64,000 nucleotides of DNA from contig CAVXIQ010000003.1 in NCBI GenBank assembly GCA_963761905.1, positions 1 to 64,000 on the forward strand. Reading direction: 5' to 3'. The position numbers and the translations under genes were made by a program. This document shows, one piece after another, positions 44,397 to 52,345 of this stretch (its first letter is position 1; the number at the start of each line of letters is the position of its first letter). The DNA is from Gaiellasilicea sp963761905 (lineage in GTDB: Bacteria; Actinomycetota; Thermoleophilia; Gaiellales; Gaiellaceae). The notes under the pieces were generated by a model that had not been told where the DNA came from, made no database searches, and worked only from the letters and a program-made list of their open reading frames with translations.

Positions 44397-44576
44397 ATGG
44401 ACGACCACAGCACGAGCACGCTTGCGGACGACGAGATCCTGAGCGTCAGCGGGTCCGAGACGATGCCCGGTGACGACGACGCGGACGGAACCGACGCCGC
44501 CGACATGGATGCCGACGATTCCGACTCCGACGCTGACGACACCGACGCGGACACCGACGGCACGGACGCCGCGTAG
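44397..44576 (+). CDS. Asp-rich 59-residue peptide ahead of a JmjC oxygenase
   Basis: A leader-like N-terminal half (LADDEILSVSG near residues 9-19) is followed by a low-complexity half of Asp, Ala, Thr and Ser in a DAD/TD rhythm (for example DADDTDADTDGTD). GGGAG precedes ATG 44397, and TAACCT (44359-44364) is a possible -10. It may be a ribosomal peptide substrate of the following oxygenase. Alternatively, one extra base near 44574 would make it the acidic N-terminal tail of that enzyme. Confidence 0.55.
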   Translation: MDDHSTSTLADDEILSVSGSETMPGDDDADGTDAADMDADDSDSDADDTDADTDGTDAA

Positions 44577-45711
44577 CTCCGAGGCGCTCGAGCGGGCGAT
44601 CGGGCCGATCGGAGTCGATCGCTTCCTCGCCGAGCACTGGGAGCAGCGGCCGCTCGTCGTCCCGCGAGACGAGGAGGGACGGTTCGACGACCTCCTGTCC
44701 GTCCGGGACGTCGAGCGGCTGCTCACCGAGACCGCGATCCGGCTTCCCGGCTTCCGGCTCGTCAAGGCAGGGGCGACCCTCGGCGGCTACGCCAGGGACC
44801 TCTCCTGGCGCCCGCTTCCGTTCACCGGCGTCGCCGACGTTCGCCGGGTGCTCGCCGAGTTCGAGCGCGGCGCCACGATCGTGCTCCAGGCGCTCCACCA
44901 CTCCTGGCTTCCGCTCGCACGCTACTGCCGGCACCTGGAGGCGTTCCTGGGCCACCCGGCGCAGGCGAACGCGTACTTCACGCCCCGAGGCTCGCAGGGG
45001 CTGCCCGTCCACCACGACACGCACGAGGTGATCTCGCTCCAGATCGCCGGCGAGAAGCGGTGGCTCGTCTACGAGCCTGCGCTCGAGCTGCCGCTGAAGA
45101 CGCAGCGGTACAGGAGCGAGCTCGGCGCGCCGGGCGAGCCGATCCTCGACGTGACCCTTCGTGCCGGCGACACCCTCTACCTGCCGCGGGGCTGGCTCCA
45201 CCAGGCGCTGACGTCGGAGACGGATTCGCTCCACATCACCGTCGGCGTCAACGTGCGCACGTGGCTCGACGAGGCGCGGCTGGCGCTCGAGGCGTCGGCC
45301 GACGACGTCGAGTTCCGCCGTGGTGTGAACGGCGGCTCAGCGCCGGCGTTGACGCCGCTCGATGCGGACGAGGCGGCGCGACGGTCGTGGCGGCGGCTCG
45401 TCCGCTCGCGCCGGCCGATCCTCGACGGTCAGCTCACCGAGGTGCGAGCGCTCGACACGTTGGACGTCGACACCCGGCTCGAACGTCGCGACACGGTGAT
45501 CGCCGAGCTCGACGACTCGGCCCTCAGCTTCGAGGGCGTCGAGCTGCGGTTCCCCGAGCGTCTGGTCGCGGAGCTCGAGTTCCTCGTCACCACCGAGGGC
45601 TCGTTCAGCGCCGCCGACCTTCCGGGCACGCTGGACGACGCCGGCCGGATCGTGCTGCTCAGGCGGCTCGTGCGCGAGGGGTTCCTGCGACGTAGCGGCT
45701 CGGCCGCCTGA
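44470..45711 (+). CDS. JmjC/cupin_8 Fe(II)/2-oxoglutarate oxygenase (ribosomal-oxygenase type)
   Basis: Recognisable enzyme sequence begins about 44580 (ALERAIGPIGVDRFLAEHW), and the JmjC core has HHDTHEVISLQ, giving the HxD of the iron triad, with the second His in LPRGWLHQAL. A C-terminal winged-helix-like region matches ROX-type proteins such as YcfD, which hydroxylate ribosomal proteins. The only in-frame start is GTG 44470 inside the Asp-rich gene, which would give an unlikely Thr/Pro-rich N terminus. Either that gene is the true N terminus (one extra base near 44574) or the start is unclear. Its 3' end overlaps the next, converging gene by 53 bases. Confidence 0.82.
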   Translation: MTTTRTEPTPPTWMPTIPTPTLTTPTRTPTARTPRSSEALERAIGPIGVDRFLAEHWEQRPLVVPRDEEGRFDDLLSVRDVERLLTETAIRLPGFRLVKAGATLGGYARDLSWRPLPFTGVADVRRVLAEFERGATIVLQALHHSWLPLARYCRHLEAFLGHPAQANAYFTPRGSQGLPVHHDTHEVISLQIAGEKRWLVYEPALELPLKTQRYRSELGAPGEPILDVTLRAGDTLYLPRGWLHQALTSETDSLHITVGVNVRTWLDEARLALEASADDVEFRRGVNGGSAPALTPLDADEAARRSWRRLVRSRRPILDGQLTEVRALDTLDVDTRLERRDTVIAELDDSALSFEGVELRFPERLVAELEFLVTTEGSFSAADLPGTLDDAGRIVLLRRLVREGFLRRSGSAA

Positions 45712-46555
45712 GCGCCTCGGTCGAGCAGGTGAGGTGCGTCGGCTCGCCCTCCTCGCGCCGGACGTCGACCGAGTAGGACGCTCCGCCCGCTTCGAGCGTC
45801 ACGGCCCAGTCGCCGTCCGTCCGCTCGACTCCGAGCAACCGAACGTCGGTCACGCCGCGCAGGCCCGTCTGCTCGCGAATGGCCCGCTCAGCCGCCTGCA
45901 CCGGGAACGAATGGCAAGAGCGGCCGCGGTAGGACGGCAGGTGGATCTGTCCCTGCAGCGCGCATTCGAGTAGCGGCCAGGTCCCCGAGGGCTCGACGCG
46001 GCCGTAGTAGACGCCGTCGGGGAGCACGACGAGGTTGCCGGCGAACCGGTCGCCGCCGACATGGGTCGACTGCCACACCCACTCCTCGTCGACCTGCTCG
46101 CGCACGGCGTCGTAGAGCGGCCGGCCGAACTTCGCGCAGCAGCGATCGTGCTTGCCGTGCGTGCAGACGAGGAGGAGCGGGTGCTCGACCTGATCGCCGG
46201 CGCTCGCGAGGTCAAGCCCGAGCAGGTCGTCGTAGCGCTCGAGCTCGAGCCGGCGCAGCGTCCGCTCCGTCTCGCTCGTGCGCGCCACGAAGGCGACGAG
46301 CCCGTCCCGGCTGCGGCGTTCCTGGCGACGGACGAAGAGGATCCGGCTCTGCGGCAGGGCGGCCCGCTGCCGCCCGAGGTGCGCCTTCAGCTCGGGCGAG
46401 AGCGTCGAGCCGTCCACCGCGTCGTGCGCCCAGAGCCCGCGGTACTCGATCAGGATCCACGTGTCGACCCGACTGGCCGTCGCGCCGAGCGGCTCGGCGT
46501 CGGCGAGCGAGATCTCGGCGCAGAGCGCTTGGCGCGGATTCGGTGCGGTCGCCAT
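45659..46555 (-). CDS. Sucraseferredoxin-like (thioredoxin-fold [2Fe-2S]) protein
   Basis: 298 aa from ATG 46555. The central VCTHGKHDRCCAKFGRPLYDA motif and a later GDRFAGNLVVLPDG are characteristic of the sucrase/ferredoxin-like family, thioredoxin-fold proteins thought to hold an iron-sulfur cluster. The biochemical role is unknown. ATG 46564 is an equal alternative start. The gene ends within the 3' end of the converging JmjC oxygenase; whether they act together is open. Confidence 0.8.
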   Translation of the reverse strand: MATAPNPRQALCAEISLADAEPLGATASRVDTWILIEYRGLWAHDAVDGSTLSPELKAHLGRQRAALPQSRILFVRRQERRSRDGLVAFVARTSETERTLRRLELERYDDLLGLDLASAGDQVEHPLLLVCTHGKHDRCCAKFGRPLYDAVREQVDEEWVWQSTHVGGDRFAGNLVVLPDGVYYGRVEPSGTWPLLECALQGQIHLPSYRGRSCHSFPVQAAERAIREQTGLRGVTDVRLLGVERTDGDWAVTLEAGGASYSVDVRREEGEPTHLTCSTEALRRPSRYVAGTPRARAA

Positions 46556-46613
46556 TCCGGCCATTCTGATGAGGAAGCGGCGTTGCGGCTGGTCGCCGCG
46601 TCGTTTCTCTCGA

Positions 46614-48395
46614 TCAAGGCTCGCCGACCACGCACAGCACCTCGCCGCTCGAGACCGCATCGCCGACCGCGATCGAGAGCCCGCCGACGACGCCCGAGCG
46701 ATGAGCCTTGATCTCGTTCTCCATCTTCATCGCCTCGACGAGACAGAGCACCTGCCCCTCCTCGACGGCGTCGCCGTCCGAGACGTCCACGCGCAGCACG
46801 GTGCCTTGCATGGGGCTGACGACCGCCGCGTTGCCCGCCCCGCCGGCGCCGCCGCGCGCACGTTCCCTGCGCCTCCGTCCGAGCTCCGCCCACGGAGGCT
46901 CCGGCTCGAGCAGCGTGACGTCGTAACGGCGTCCGTCCACCTCGACCGACCGAACGCGCGGGCGAAGCGAGACGCCGGGCTCCGTGACCGATGCCGCCGG
47001 GTCCGCCGACGGGGCGAGTTCGGCCGCTCGCGCTGCGAGCGCCTCCGACTCCACGAGCCCGTGGCAGGTCTCACCGGCGATGAAGCACGGCTCGGTGAGC
47101 AGCGCGCGATGGAAGCCGAGGAGCGTCGGCGGGCCTTCGATCGCGAACTCCTCGAGGGCGCGGAGCATCCGCAGGCGCGCGTGCTCGCGGTCGACGCCGA
47201 CGACGATCAGCTTCGCGATCATCGGGTCGTAGAGACCAGTGATCTCGGAGCCTGCGACGACGCCCGAGTCGACGCGGACGCCCGGACCGCTCGGCTCCCG
47301 ATACCCGGTGATCCGACCGGGTGCCGGGAGGAAGCCCTTCGCCACGTCCTCCGCGTTGATCCGGCACTCGATCGCGTGGCCACGCAGCCGCACGTCCTCC
47401 TGTCGGATCGAGAGCGGCTCGCCGGCCGCGACGAGGATCTGCTCCCGGACGAGATCGACGCCCGTCACCTCCTCGGTAACGGTGTGCTCGACCTGGATCC
47501 GGGTGTTCATCTCCATGAAGTAGTAGTCGCCGGTTGCCGTGAGGAGACCCTCGATCGTCCCGGCCGAGCGATAGCCCGCCGCTCGCGCGGCGTCGACCGC
47601 GATCTGCCCGATCCGCTCGCGCAGAGCCTCGTCGACGGCCGGTGACGGGGTCTCCTCGATCAGCTTCTGATGGCGGCGCTGAATCGTGCAGTCGCGCTCG
47701 CCGAGATGGATCACGTTGCCGTGCGCGTCCGCGAGCACCTGCACCTCCACGTGCCGCGGATCCTCGAGATAGCGCTCGACGTACACCCGGCCGTCGGCGA
47801 AGTACTTCTCGCCTTCCCTCCGGGCGGAGTCGAGCGCACGCTCGGCCTCGTCCGGCGACTCGACCAGCTTCATCCCCTTGCCCCCGCCGCCGGCCGCCGC
47901 CTTGACGATCAGCGGATAACCGACCTGCTCACCGAGGGCCAGCACCTCTGCGACCGACTCCACGGGCTCCGTCGTCCCGGGGATGATCGGCACTCCAGCC
48001 GCCTGCATTGCCGTCCGGGCCTCCGTCTTCGAGCCCATCAGCTCGATCGCCTCGCTCGGCGGCCCGATCCAGACGAGCCCAGCGGCCTCGACGGAGCGGG
48101 CGAACTCGGCGTTCTCGGCGAGGAAGCCGTAGCCGGGATGAATCGCCTCCGCTCCGGCGCGCCCAGCCGCCTCCAGCAACCTCTCGCCGACGAGGTAGCT
48201 CTCGGCGGCCGGCCCCGGACCGATCAGGAACGCCTCGTCGGCGCGGCGCGCATGCAGCGCGTCCCGGTCGGCCTCGGAGTAGACGCCGACGCTGCCGATC
48301 CCGAGCTCTCCGAGAGCCCGGAAGATCCGGATCGCGATCTCGCCGCGATTTGCGACGAGGACTTTCGAGAACTTGACTTTCGAGATCGGCGGCAT
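46614..48395 (-). CDS. accA: Acetyl/propionyl-CoA carboxylase alpha subunit (biotin carboxylase + BCCP)
   Basis: Carboxylates biotin with bicarbonate and ATP for acyl-CoA carboxylase. 593 aa. The biotin-carboxylase domain has ANRGEIAIRI, IHPGYGFLAENA, the KAAAGGGGKGM ATP loop and EMNTRIQVEHTVTE. The C-terminal biotin carrier has the biotinyl-lysine motif EAMKMENEI near residue 557. This fused form is the actinobacterial type. The matching beta subunit is at 58.2-59.8 kb, not adjacent. It diverges from pgsA across 23 bases. Confidence 0.95.
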   Translation of the reverse strand: MPPISKVKFSKVLVANRGEIAIRIFRALGELGIGSVGVYSEADRDALHARRADEAFLIGPGPAAESYLVGERLLEAAGRAGAEAIHPGYGFLAENAEFARSVEAAGLVWIGPPSEAIELMGSKTEARTAMQAAGVPIIPGTTEPVESVAEVLALGEQVGYPLIVKAAAGGGGKGMKLVESPDEAERALDSARREGEKYFADGRVYVERYLEDPRHVEVQVLADAHGNVIHLGERDCTIQRRHQKLIEETPSPAVDEALRERIGQIAVDAARAAGYRSAGTIEGLLTATGDYYFMEMNTRIQVEHTVTEEVTGVDLVREQILVAAGEPLSIRQEDVRLRGHAIECRINAEDVAKGFLPAPGRITGYREPSGPGVRVDSGVVAGSEITGLYDPMIAKLIVVGVDREHARLRMLRALEEFAIEGPPTLLGFHRALLTEPCFIAGETCHGLVESEALAARAAELAPSADPAASVTEPGVSLRPRVRSVEVDGRRYDVTLLEPEPPWAELGRRRRERARGGAGGAGNAAVVSPMQGTVLRVDVSDGDAVEEGQVLCLVEAMKMENEIKAHRSGVVGGLSIAVGDAVSSGEVLCVVGEP

Positions 48396-48418
48396 GGGCC
48401 GCGTATTCTCACTCAGCC

Positions 48419-48955
48419 TTGACGCTCCCCGATCAGCTGACCGTAGGCCGGGCGGCCTCCGTCCCCCTCGTCGTCCTCCTCTACGCCTGGGAGTTCCCCC
48501 ATAACGAGGCGTGGGCGACGTCGCTCTTCTGCATCGCGATGGCCACGGACTGGTTGGACGGCCGGATCGCCCGCAGTCGCGGCATGACCTCGTCGCTCGG
48601 CACGCTGCTCGACCCGATTGCCGACAAGGTGCTGGTGCTCGCGGTGCTCGTGATGCTGATCGAAGACGGGATCTGGCCGGCCTGGATGGTGGCGGCGATC
48701 GTCGCACGCGAGGTGCTCGTGTCGGGTCTTCGCCTCGCCGCGATCGAGCGGGGCGTCGTGCTGGCCGCCCGCGACCTCGGCAAGCTGAAGACGTGGGCGC
48801 AGGCGATGGCTGCTGCGCTCGGCGGCTTCGCCGCGGCGGGTTACTGGAGCGACGCGATCGGGCTCTGGGCCCTCGTCGTGGCGCTCGCACTCACCTGGAT
48901 CTCCGGGATCGACTACGCCCGGATCGCGCCTCGCGTCCTCCGCGGGACTGCTTGA
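48419..48955 (+). CDS. pgsA: CDP-diacylglycerol--glycerol-3-phosphate 3-phosphatidyltransferase
   Basis: Membrane enzyme for phosphatidylglycerol phosphate synthesis. 178 aa with about five hydrophobic helices. The CDP-alcohol phosphotransferase signature DWLDGRIARSRGMTSSLG, then LLDPIADK, gives the D-x2-DG-x2-AR-x8-G-x3-D-x3-D pattern complete. TTG 48419 is used; TATTCT nine bases upstream serves as -10, only 23 bases from the carboxylase start. Confidence 0.93.
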   Translation: MTLPDQLTVGRAASVPLVVLLYAWEFPHNEAWATSLFCIAMATDWLDGRIARSRGMTSSLGTLLDPIADKVLVLAVLVMLIEDGIWPAWMVAAIVAREVLVSGLRLAAIERGVVLAARDLGKLKTWAQAMAAALGGFAAAGYWSDAIGLWALVVALALTWISGIDYARIAPRVLRGTA

Positions 48956-48968
48956 TCGTCGCCGAAGG

Positions 48969-49154
48969 TCAGGCGGCCTGCGGCAGGACGCGCTCGTTCG
49001 ACGCACACCACTCGTCGAACGCCGCCCACGCGCGGAGGTAGCCGCCGAGTTGCGTCAAGCCGCGCGCGACCTCGACCTTGACCGAGATCACGCAGATGGG
49101 ACAGAAGGGCTCTTCGGCGGAACGAGCCGGGTGATCTCCGCAGCGACAGCACAT
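48969..49154 (-). CDS. Small C4 zinc-binding protein
   Basis: 61 aa. CCRCGDHP with FCPIC forms a four-cysteine knuckle near the N terminus, followed by a helical Trp-containing half (LGGYLRAWAAFDEWC). AGGAG precedes ATG 49154. It lies 33 bases after a 51-residue gene on the same strand and converges with pgsA 13 bases away. Function unknown. Confidence 0.7.
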   Translation of the reverse strand: MCCRCGDHPARSAEEPFCPICVISVKVEVARGLTQLGGYLRAWAAFDEWCASNERVLPQAA

Positions 49155-49187
49155 CGTGCTCCTGCAACGAGGGAGCGCCTTCGGAGG

Positions 49188-49343
49188 TTACGGATGCGAG
49201 CTCGGAAGCGGCTCGCGCTCGACGGCCGCCTGGCGCGCGGCCACGCTCCACGCGCTTTCGGCGTGATCCGACTCGGCCTCGAGCGCGGCGAGAATCGCCT
49301 TCCGCTCGTCGCCGGCCGGCTCCGGCGTGATCTCCGCTGTCAC
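49188..49343 (-). CDS. 51-residue protein, possibly acyl-CoA carboxylase epsilon-like
   Basis: GTG 49343 to TAA 49188. The sequence starts VTAEITPEPAGDERKAI and contains SAWSVAARQ; the PEP-x-ERxAI and W pattern recalls the short epsilon subunits of actinobacterial acyl-CoA carboxylases, though weakly. TAGGGT is six bases before the GTG (leaderless). The carboxylase alpha gene is nearby at 46.6-48.4 kb, on the same strand beyond pgsA. Confidence 0.55.
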   Translation of the reverse strand: MTAEITPEPAGDERKAILAALEAESDHAESAWSVAARQAAVEREPLPSSHP

Positions 49344-49360
49344 ACCTGCACCCTAGATCA

Positions 49361-49412
49361 AGTGGTTTCGAGCTGGAAAACACGAAATCACTCCTAAGGG
49401 GGATTCTCCTAA
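49361..49412. promoter_or_regulatory. Inverted and direct repeats upstream of the Trp-rich peptide
   Basis: AGTGGTTTCG (49361-49370) and CGAAATCACT (49383-49392) form an imperfect inverted repeat (9 of 10). CTCCTAA then occurs twice (49391-49397 and 49406-49412), 15 bases apart. Such paired elements look like regulator-binding sites. They stand about 50-100 bases before the peptide ATG and next to the leaderless -10 of the 51-residue gene on the other strand. Confidence 0.45.
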
Positions 49413-49462
49413 AGCTGGAGCGATGCAAGATCGGTCTCACGCCGTCTGCTGAGGAGAAGAAC

Positions 49463-49570
49463 ATGCTGCAGTGGAAGAACCCAAGGTTCCTTGTCGTCCT
49501 GGCCCTCCTGGCGAGCCTCGCGGTTTCGTTCGGGAGTTGGGGCTGGGACCTCTCCAGCTGGGGCTGGTAG
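49463..49570 (+). CDS. 35-residue membrane peptide with Trp-rich tail
   Basis: ATG 49463 to TAG 49568-49570, preceded by GAGGAGAAG. A charged start and one hydrophobic segment (FLVVLALLASLAVSF) lead to GSWGWDLSSWGW. The repeated SWGW suggests a functional tail outside the membrane, or a secreted peptide if the segment is cleaved. The GGDEF/HD-GYP gene starts 11 bases after its stop with no ribosome-binding site of its own, so it probably depends on translation of this peptide. Confidence 0.6.
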   Translation: MLQWKNPRFLVVLALLASLAVSFGSWGWDLSSWGW

Positions 49571-49580
49571 CGGTCACTCC

Positions 49581-51392
49581 ATGAGCCTCGGGGGAACCAT
49601 GCCCCCGCGGCTCGCGGCCGTCGTCGTCCCGGTCTACCTGACGGGCATCGTCGTGACGGTCGCAGCCGCGGCCTCGTTCGCGACCTCACCGCGCAGCCTG
49701 CTCACGCTCATCGGGATCGCCGGCCTGCTCGCGGCCTCGACGTTCTCCGAGCGCTACCCCGTCCCGCTGGACGGGATCGACACCGGCGGCGTCTCGCTGA
49801 CCTTCGTCTTCGCCGTGGCGACGATCGTCCTCTACGGCTGGCAGGCGGGCGTGATCGTCGGCTTCGCCGCGCCGGTCATGCAGCTGCTCGAGCATCGACC
49901 GCCGTTGCGCGTGGGCTACAACGCCTCCGTCCTCGCCGCGGCGGGTGCCGCGGCAGGCGCGGCGCTGGCGCCGCTCCACGGCTCCAGTGCGGCGCACATC
50001 GTCGCTCAGGTCGGGGTCGCGGCGCTCGTCCACTACACGGTCAACGTGATCCTGATCAGCGTCGTCGTCGGGATGAGCGTGCGCAAGCCCGTGCTCGAGG
50101 TTGCGCGGTCGAGCTTCTCGGTCACGCGACTCCCGTTCGCGCTGATGGGCTCGGCGGCGCTGATCCTCGTCGTCCTCTGGGAGCGCTCGCCGGTTCTGTC
50201 CAGCGCGCTCGTCGGCCCGCTACTCGCGATCGCGCTCTACCAGCGTTCGACGTTCCGCGAGCTCCGCGCGATGCGGCTCGCCCTAACCGACCCGCTTACG
50301 GGGCTCGGCAACCACCGCCACTTCCACGATCGGCTCGAGCGCGAGCTCGCCGACTCCTGCGAGCAGAGCTATCCGCTCAGCGTCTGCCTGATCGACATCG
50401 ACGACTTCAAGCGGATCAACGACCGCTACGGCCATCCGGGCGGCGACAAGGTGCTGGCGCAGCTGGCGACCCGCCTCCGCCAGGGCGGAGAGGCGTTCCG
50501 GGTCGGCGGGGACGAGTTCGCCATCCTCCTCCCCGGCCGCGACGAAGACGGTGCGAGGCTCGCCGCCGAGGCCATCGTCGAGCGCGTCGCGACCGCGGAG
50601 CTCCCTCCGGCAGGCCCCACGGGCGCCGTGAGGATCAGCGCCGGGATCGCGACGATGCCCGCCGAGGGCATCAGCAAGGACGAGCTCGTCCATCGCGCCG
50701 ACAGCGCGCTCTACTGGGCGAAGGAGTACGGCAAGGATCAGGTTCGGGTCTACCGCCCCGACGTGGTCGAGATCGCCGAGCTGAAGCGACTCGCGGCTGG
50801 ATCCGACCGCGCGGCCCGTTTCCGAGCCGCGGCGAGCCTGGCCAAGGCCGTCGACGCACGCGACGTCTACACGGGCAGCCACTCGGAGCGCGTCGCGGAT
50901 CTGGCCGCCCGCATCGCGACACGCCTCGGAGTCGATCGCGAGCAGGTCGAGCTGACGCGGCTCGCCGGCAGCCTCCACGATCTCGGCAAGCTCGCGATCC
51001 CGGAGGAGGTGCTCCGCAAGCCCGGGCCTCTGTCGGAGACCGAGCGGCTCGTGATCGAGCGCCACCCCCAGATCGGCTTCCACATGCTCGAGTCGCTCGG
51101 CGTCGATCCCGTCGCCGACTGGGTGCTGCACCACCACGAGCGCTGGGACGGCGCGGGCTATCCGAGCGCGGTCGCCGGCGAGACGATCCCGCTCGGGGCG
51201 AGGATCATCTTCGTCGCCGACGCGTACGACGCCATGACGTCGGACCGCGTCTACCGCGATCGGTTCTCGGACGAGGACGCGCTCGACGAGCTCGAGCGCT
51301 GCTCCGGGACGCAGTTCGATCCTGCCGTCGTGGCGGCGCTCGCCGAGGAGCTCGAGCTCGAGAGCGAGAAGCTCGTCGCGTTCTCGGCCTAG
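49581..51392 (+). CDS. Membrane GGDEF + HD-GYP cyclic-di-GMP protein
   Basis: 603 aa. An N-terminal multi-helix membrane sensor (residues about 5-225) precedes a GGDEF cyclase domain with an intact active site (RVGGDEF near residue 310). An HD-GYP phosphodiesterase domain follows with HDLGK near 466 and HHERWDGAGYP near 520. Both domains look catalytically complete, so it could make or break c-di-GMP. No RxxD inhibitory site precedes GGDEF. The membrane part may sense a ligand, possibly related to the adjoining Trp-rich peptide. Confidence 0.92.
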   Translation: MSLGGTMPPRLAAVVVPVYLTGIVVTVAAAASFATSPRSLLTLIGIAGLLAASTFSERYPVPLDGIDTGGVSLTFVFAVATIVLYGWQAGVIVGFAAPVMQLLEHRPPLRVGYNASVLAAAGAAAGAALAPLHGSSAAHIVAQVGVAALVHYTVNVILISVVVGMSVRKPVLEVARSSFSVTRLPFALMGSAALILVVLWERSPVLSSALVGPLLAIALYQRSTFRELRAMRLALTDPLTGLGNHRHFHDRLERELADSCEQSYPLSVCLIDIDDFKRINDRYGHPGGDKVLAQLATRLRQGGEAFRVGGDEFAILLPGRDEDGARLAAEAIVERVATAELPPAGPTGAVRISAGIATMPAEGISKDELVHRADSALYWAKEYGKDQVRVYRPDVVEIAELKRLAAGSDRAARFRAAASLAKAVDARDVYTGSHSERVADLAARIATRLGVDREQVELTRLAGSLHDLGKLAIPEEVLRKPGPLSETERLVIERHPQIGFHMLESLGVDPVADWVLHHHERWDGAGYPSAVAGETIPLGARIIFVADAYDAMTSDRVYRDRFSDEDALDELERCSGTQFDPAVVAALAEELELESEKLVAFSA

Positions 51393-51491
51393 TTCGCGTC
51401 GGCACACTCGCGCCAGGAACAAGAATGGGTTGTCCGCGCCCAGTCATTGGCCGGCGGTCAGCTGGGAGAGTAGATCGAAGGTATCACTCGC

Positions 51492-52212
51492 TCAGGGCCG
51501 TGAGACGCATCGACGAGTGACCATGGCTACGACATGAGAGCAACGCGCGCGCGCGGATAGCCGTCCGGCGAGTGGCGTAGGCCGTGTCGCGATTCGCGAC
51601 ACGGCCACGCCACTGCGCCTGCTCGGAGGCGACGGCTGTTGCAAGGATCCGCCGAGCGCCTCGCAACGCTCCGGGAGGACTACGTCGAAGAAGTCGGGCC
51701 ACACGCCGTGCTGCGAGGTCACAGGCCCGTCGAAGTCGACGAGCGGGATCCCTTCGGGGGAGAAGCCGTACACGGTGCCTGTCAGCTGCTGATACCCGGC
51801 CGTGACCGACGACCCCGCGCCGGCCGCAGGCCCCTGGAGCCCGACCAGGGTGATCACCGCGGTCGATCCGATGGCCGCGCCGTCCCCGTAGTCGAACGTC
51901 GCGACGCCGGGTGAGCGATTCGTGAACGACAGCCCCGTGCCGCCGAGCGCGAGCGGCGACTCGAACACGGCGGTGAACGACGTCAACACGTCGTGCTCCC
52001 GCACGACGAGGCCGCTGCTGTTGCGGGTCAGCGTCACCCTGGCGACGCCGTCGAGCGTGATCGTGACGGGTACGCCGCAGGCGGCGCTCATGAACGGCGC
52101 GACGAAGCTGTCGTGCACCTGGATCGCATGGTGCTCGGGCGGAGCGGCGCTCGCGCCCGAGGCCACCGACGGCGGCCGCGCACACGGCCGCGAACAACGC
52201 AAGCTTGCGCAT
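51492..52212 (-). CDS. Secreted protein of unknown function (frameshifted)
   Basis: A signal peptide (MRKLALFAAVCAAAVGG) is followed, after one extra base near 52163, by a beta-rich mature part of about 215 residues (HHAIQVHDSFVAPFMSAACG, DVLTSFTAVF). Repaired length is 239 aa. AGGAGG precedes ATG 52212. The last 40 residues are basic and compositionally unlike the rest, so the true end may be earlier. It diverges from a LuxR-type regulator across 133 bases, which suggests control by that regulator. Confidence 0.65.
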
Positions 52213-52345
52213 GGGTAGTCCTCCTGTCTGGAAAGGGATCTCCGCCTCCCCGGGCGGCGATGTGCGCAACTATGCGTCGCCAGGCGCGCGCTGGGTATGG
52301 GTGAAAACCCTCGACTTGCCCTGCCGGATGGGTCACGATCCGGCG

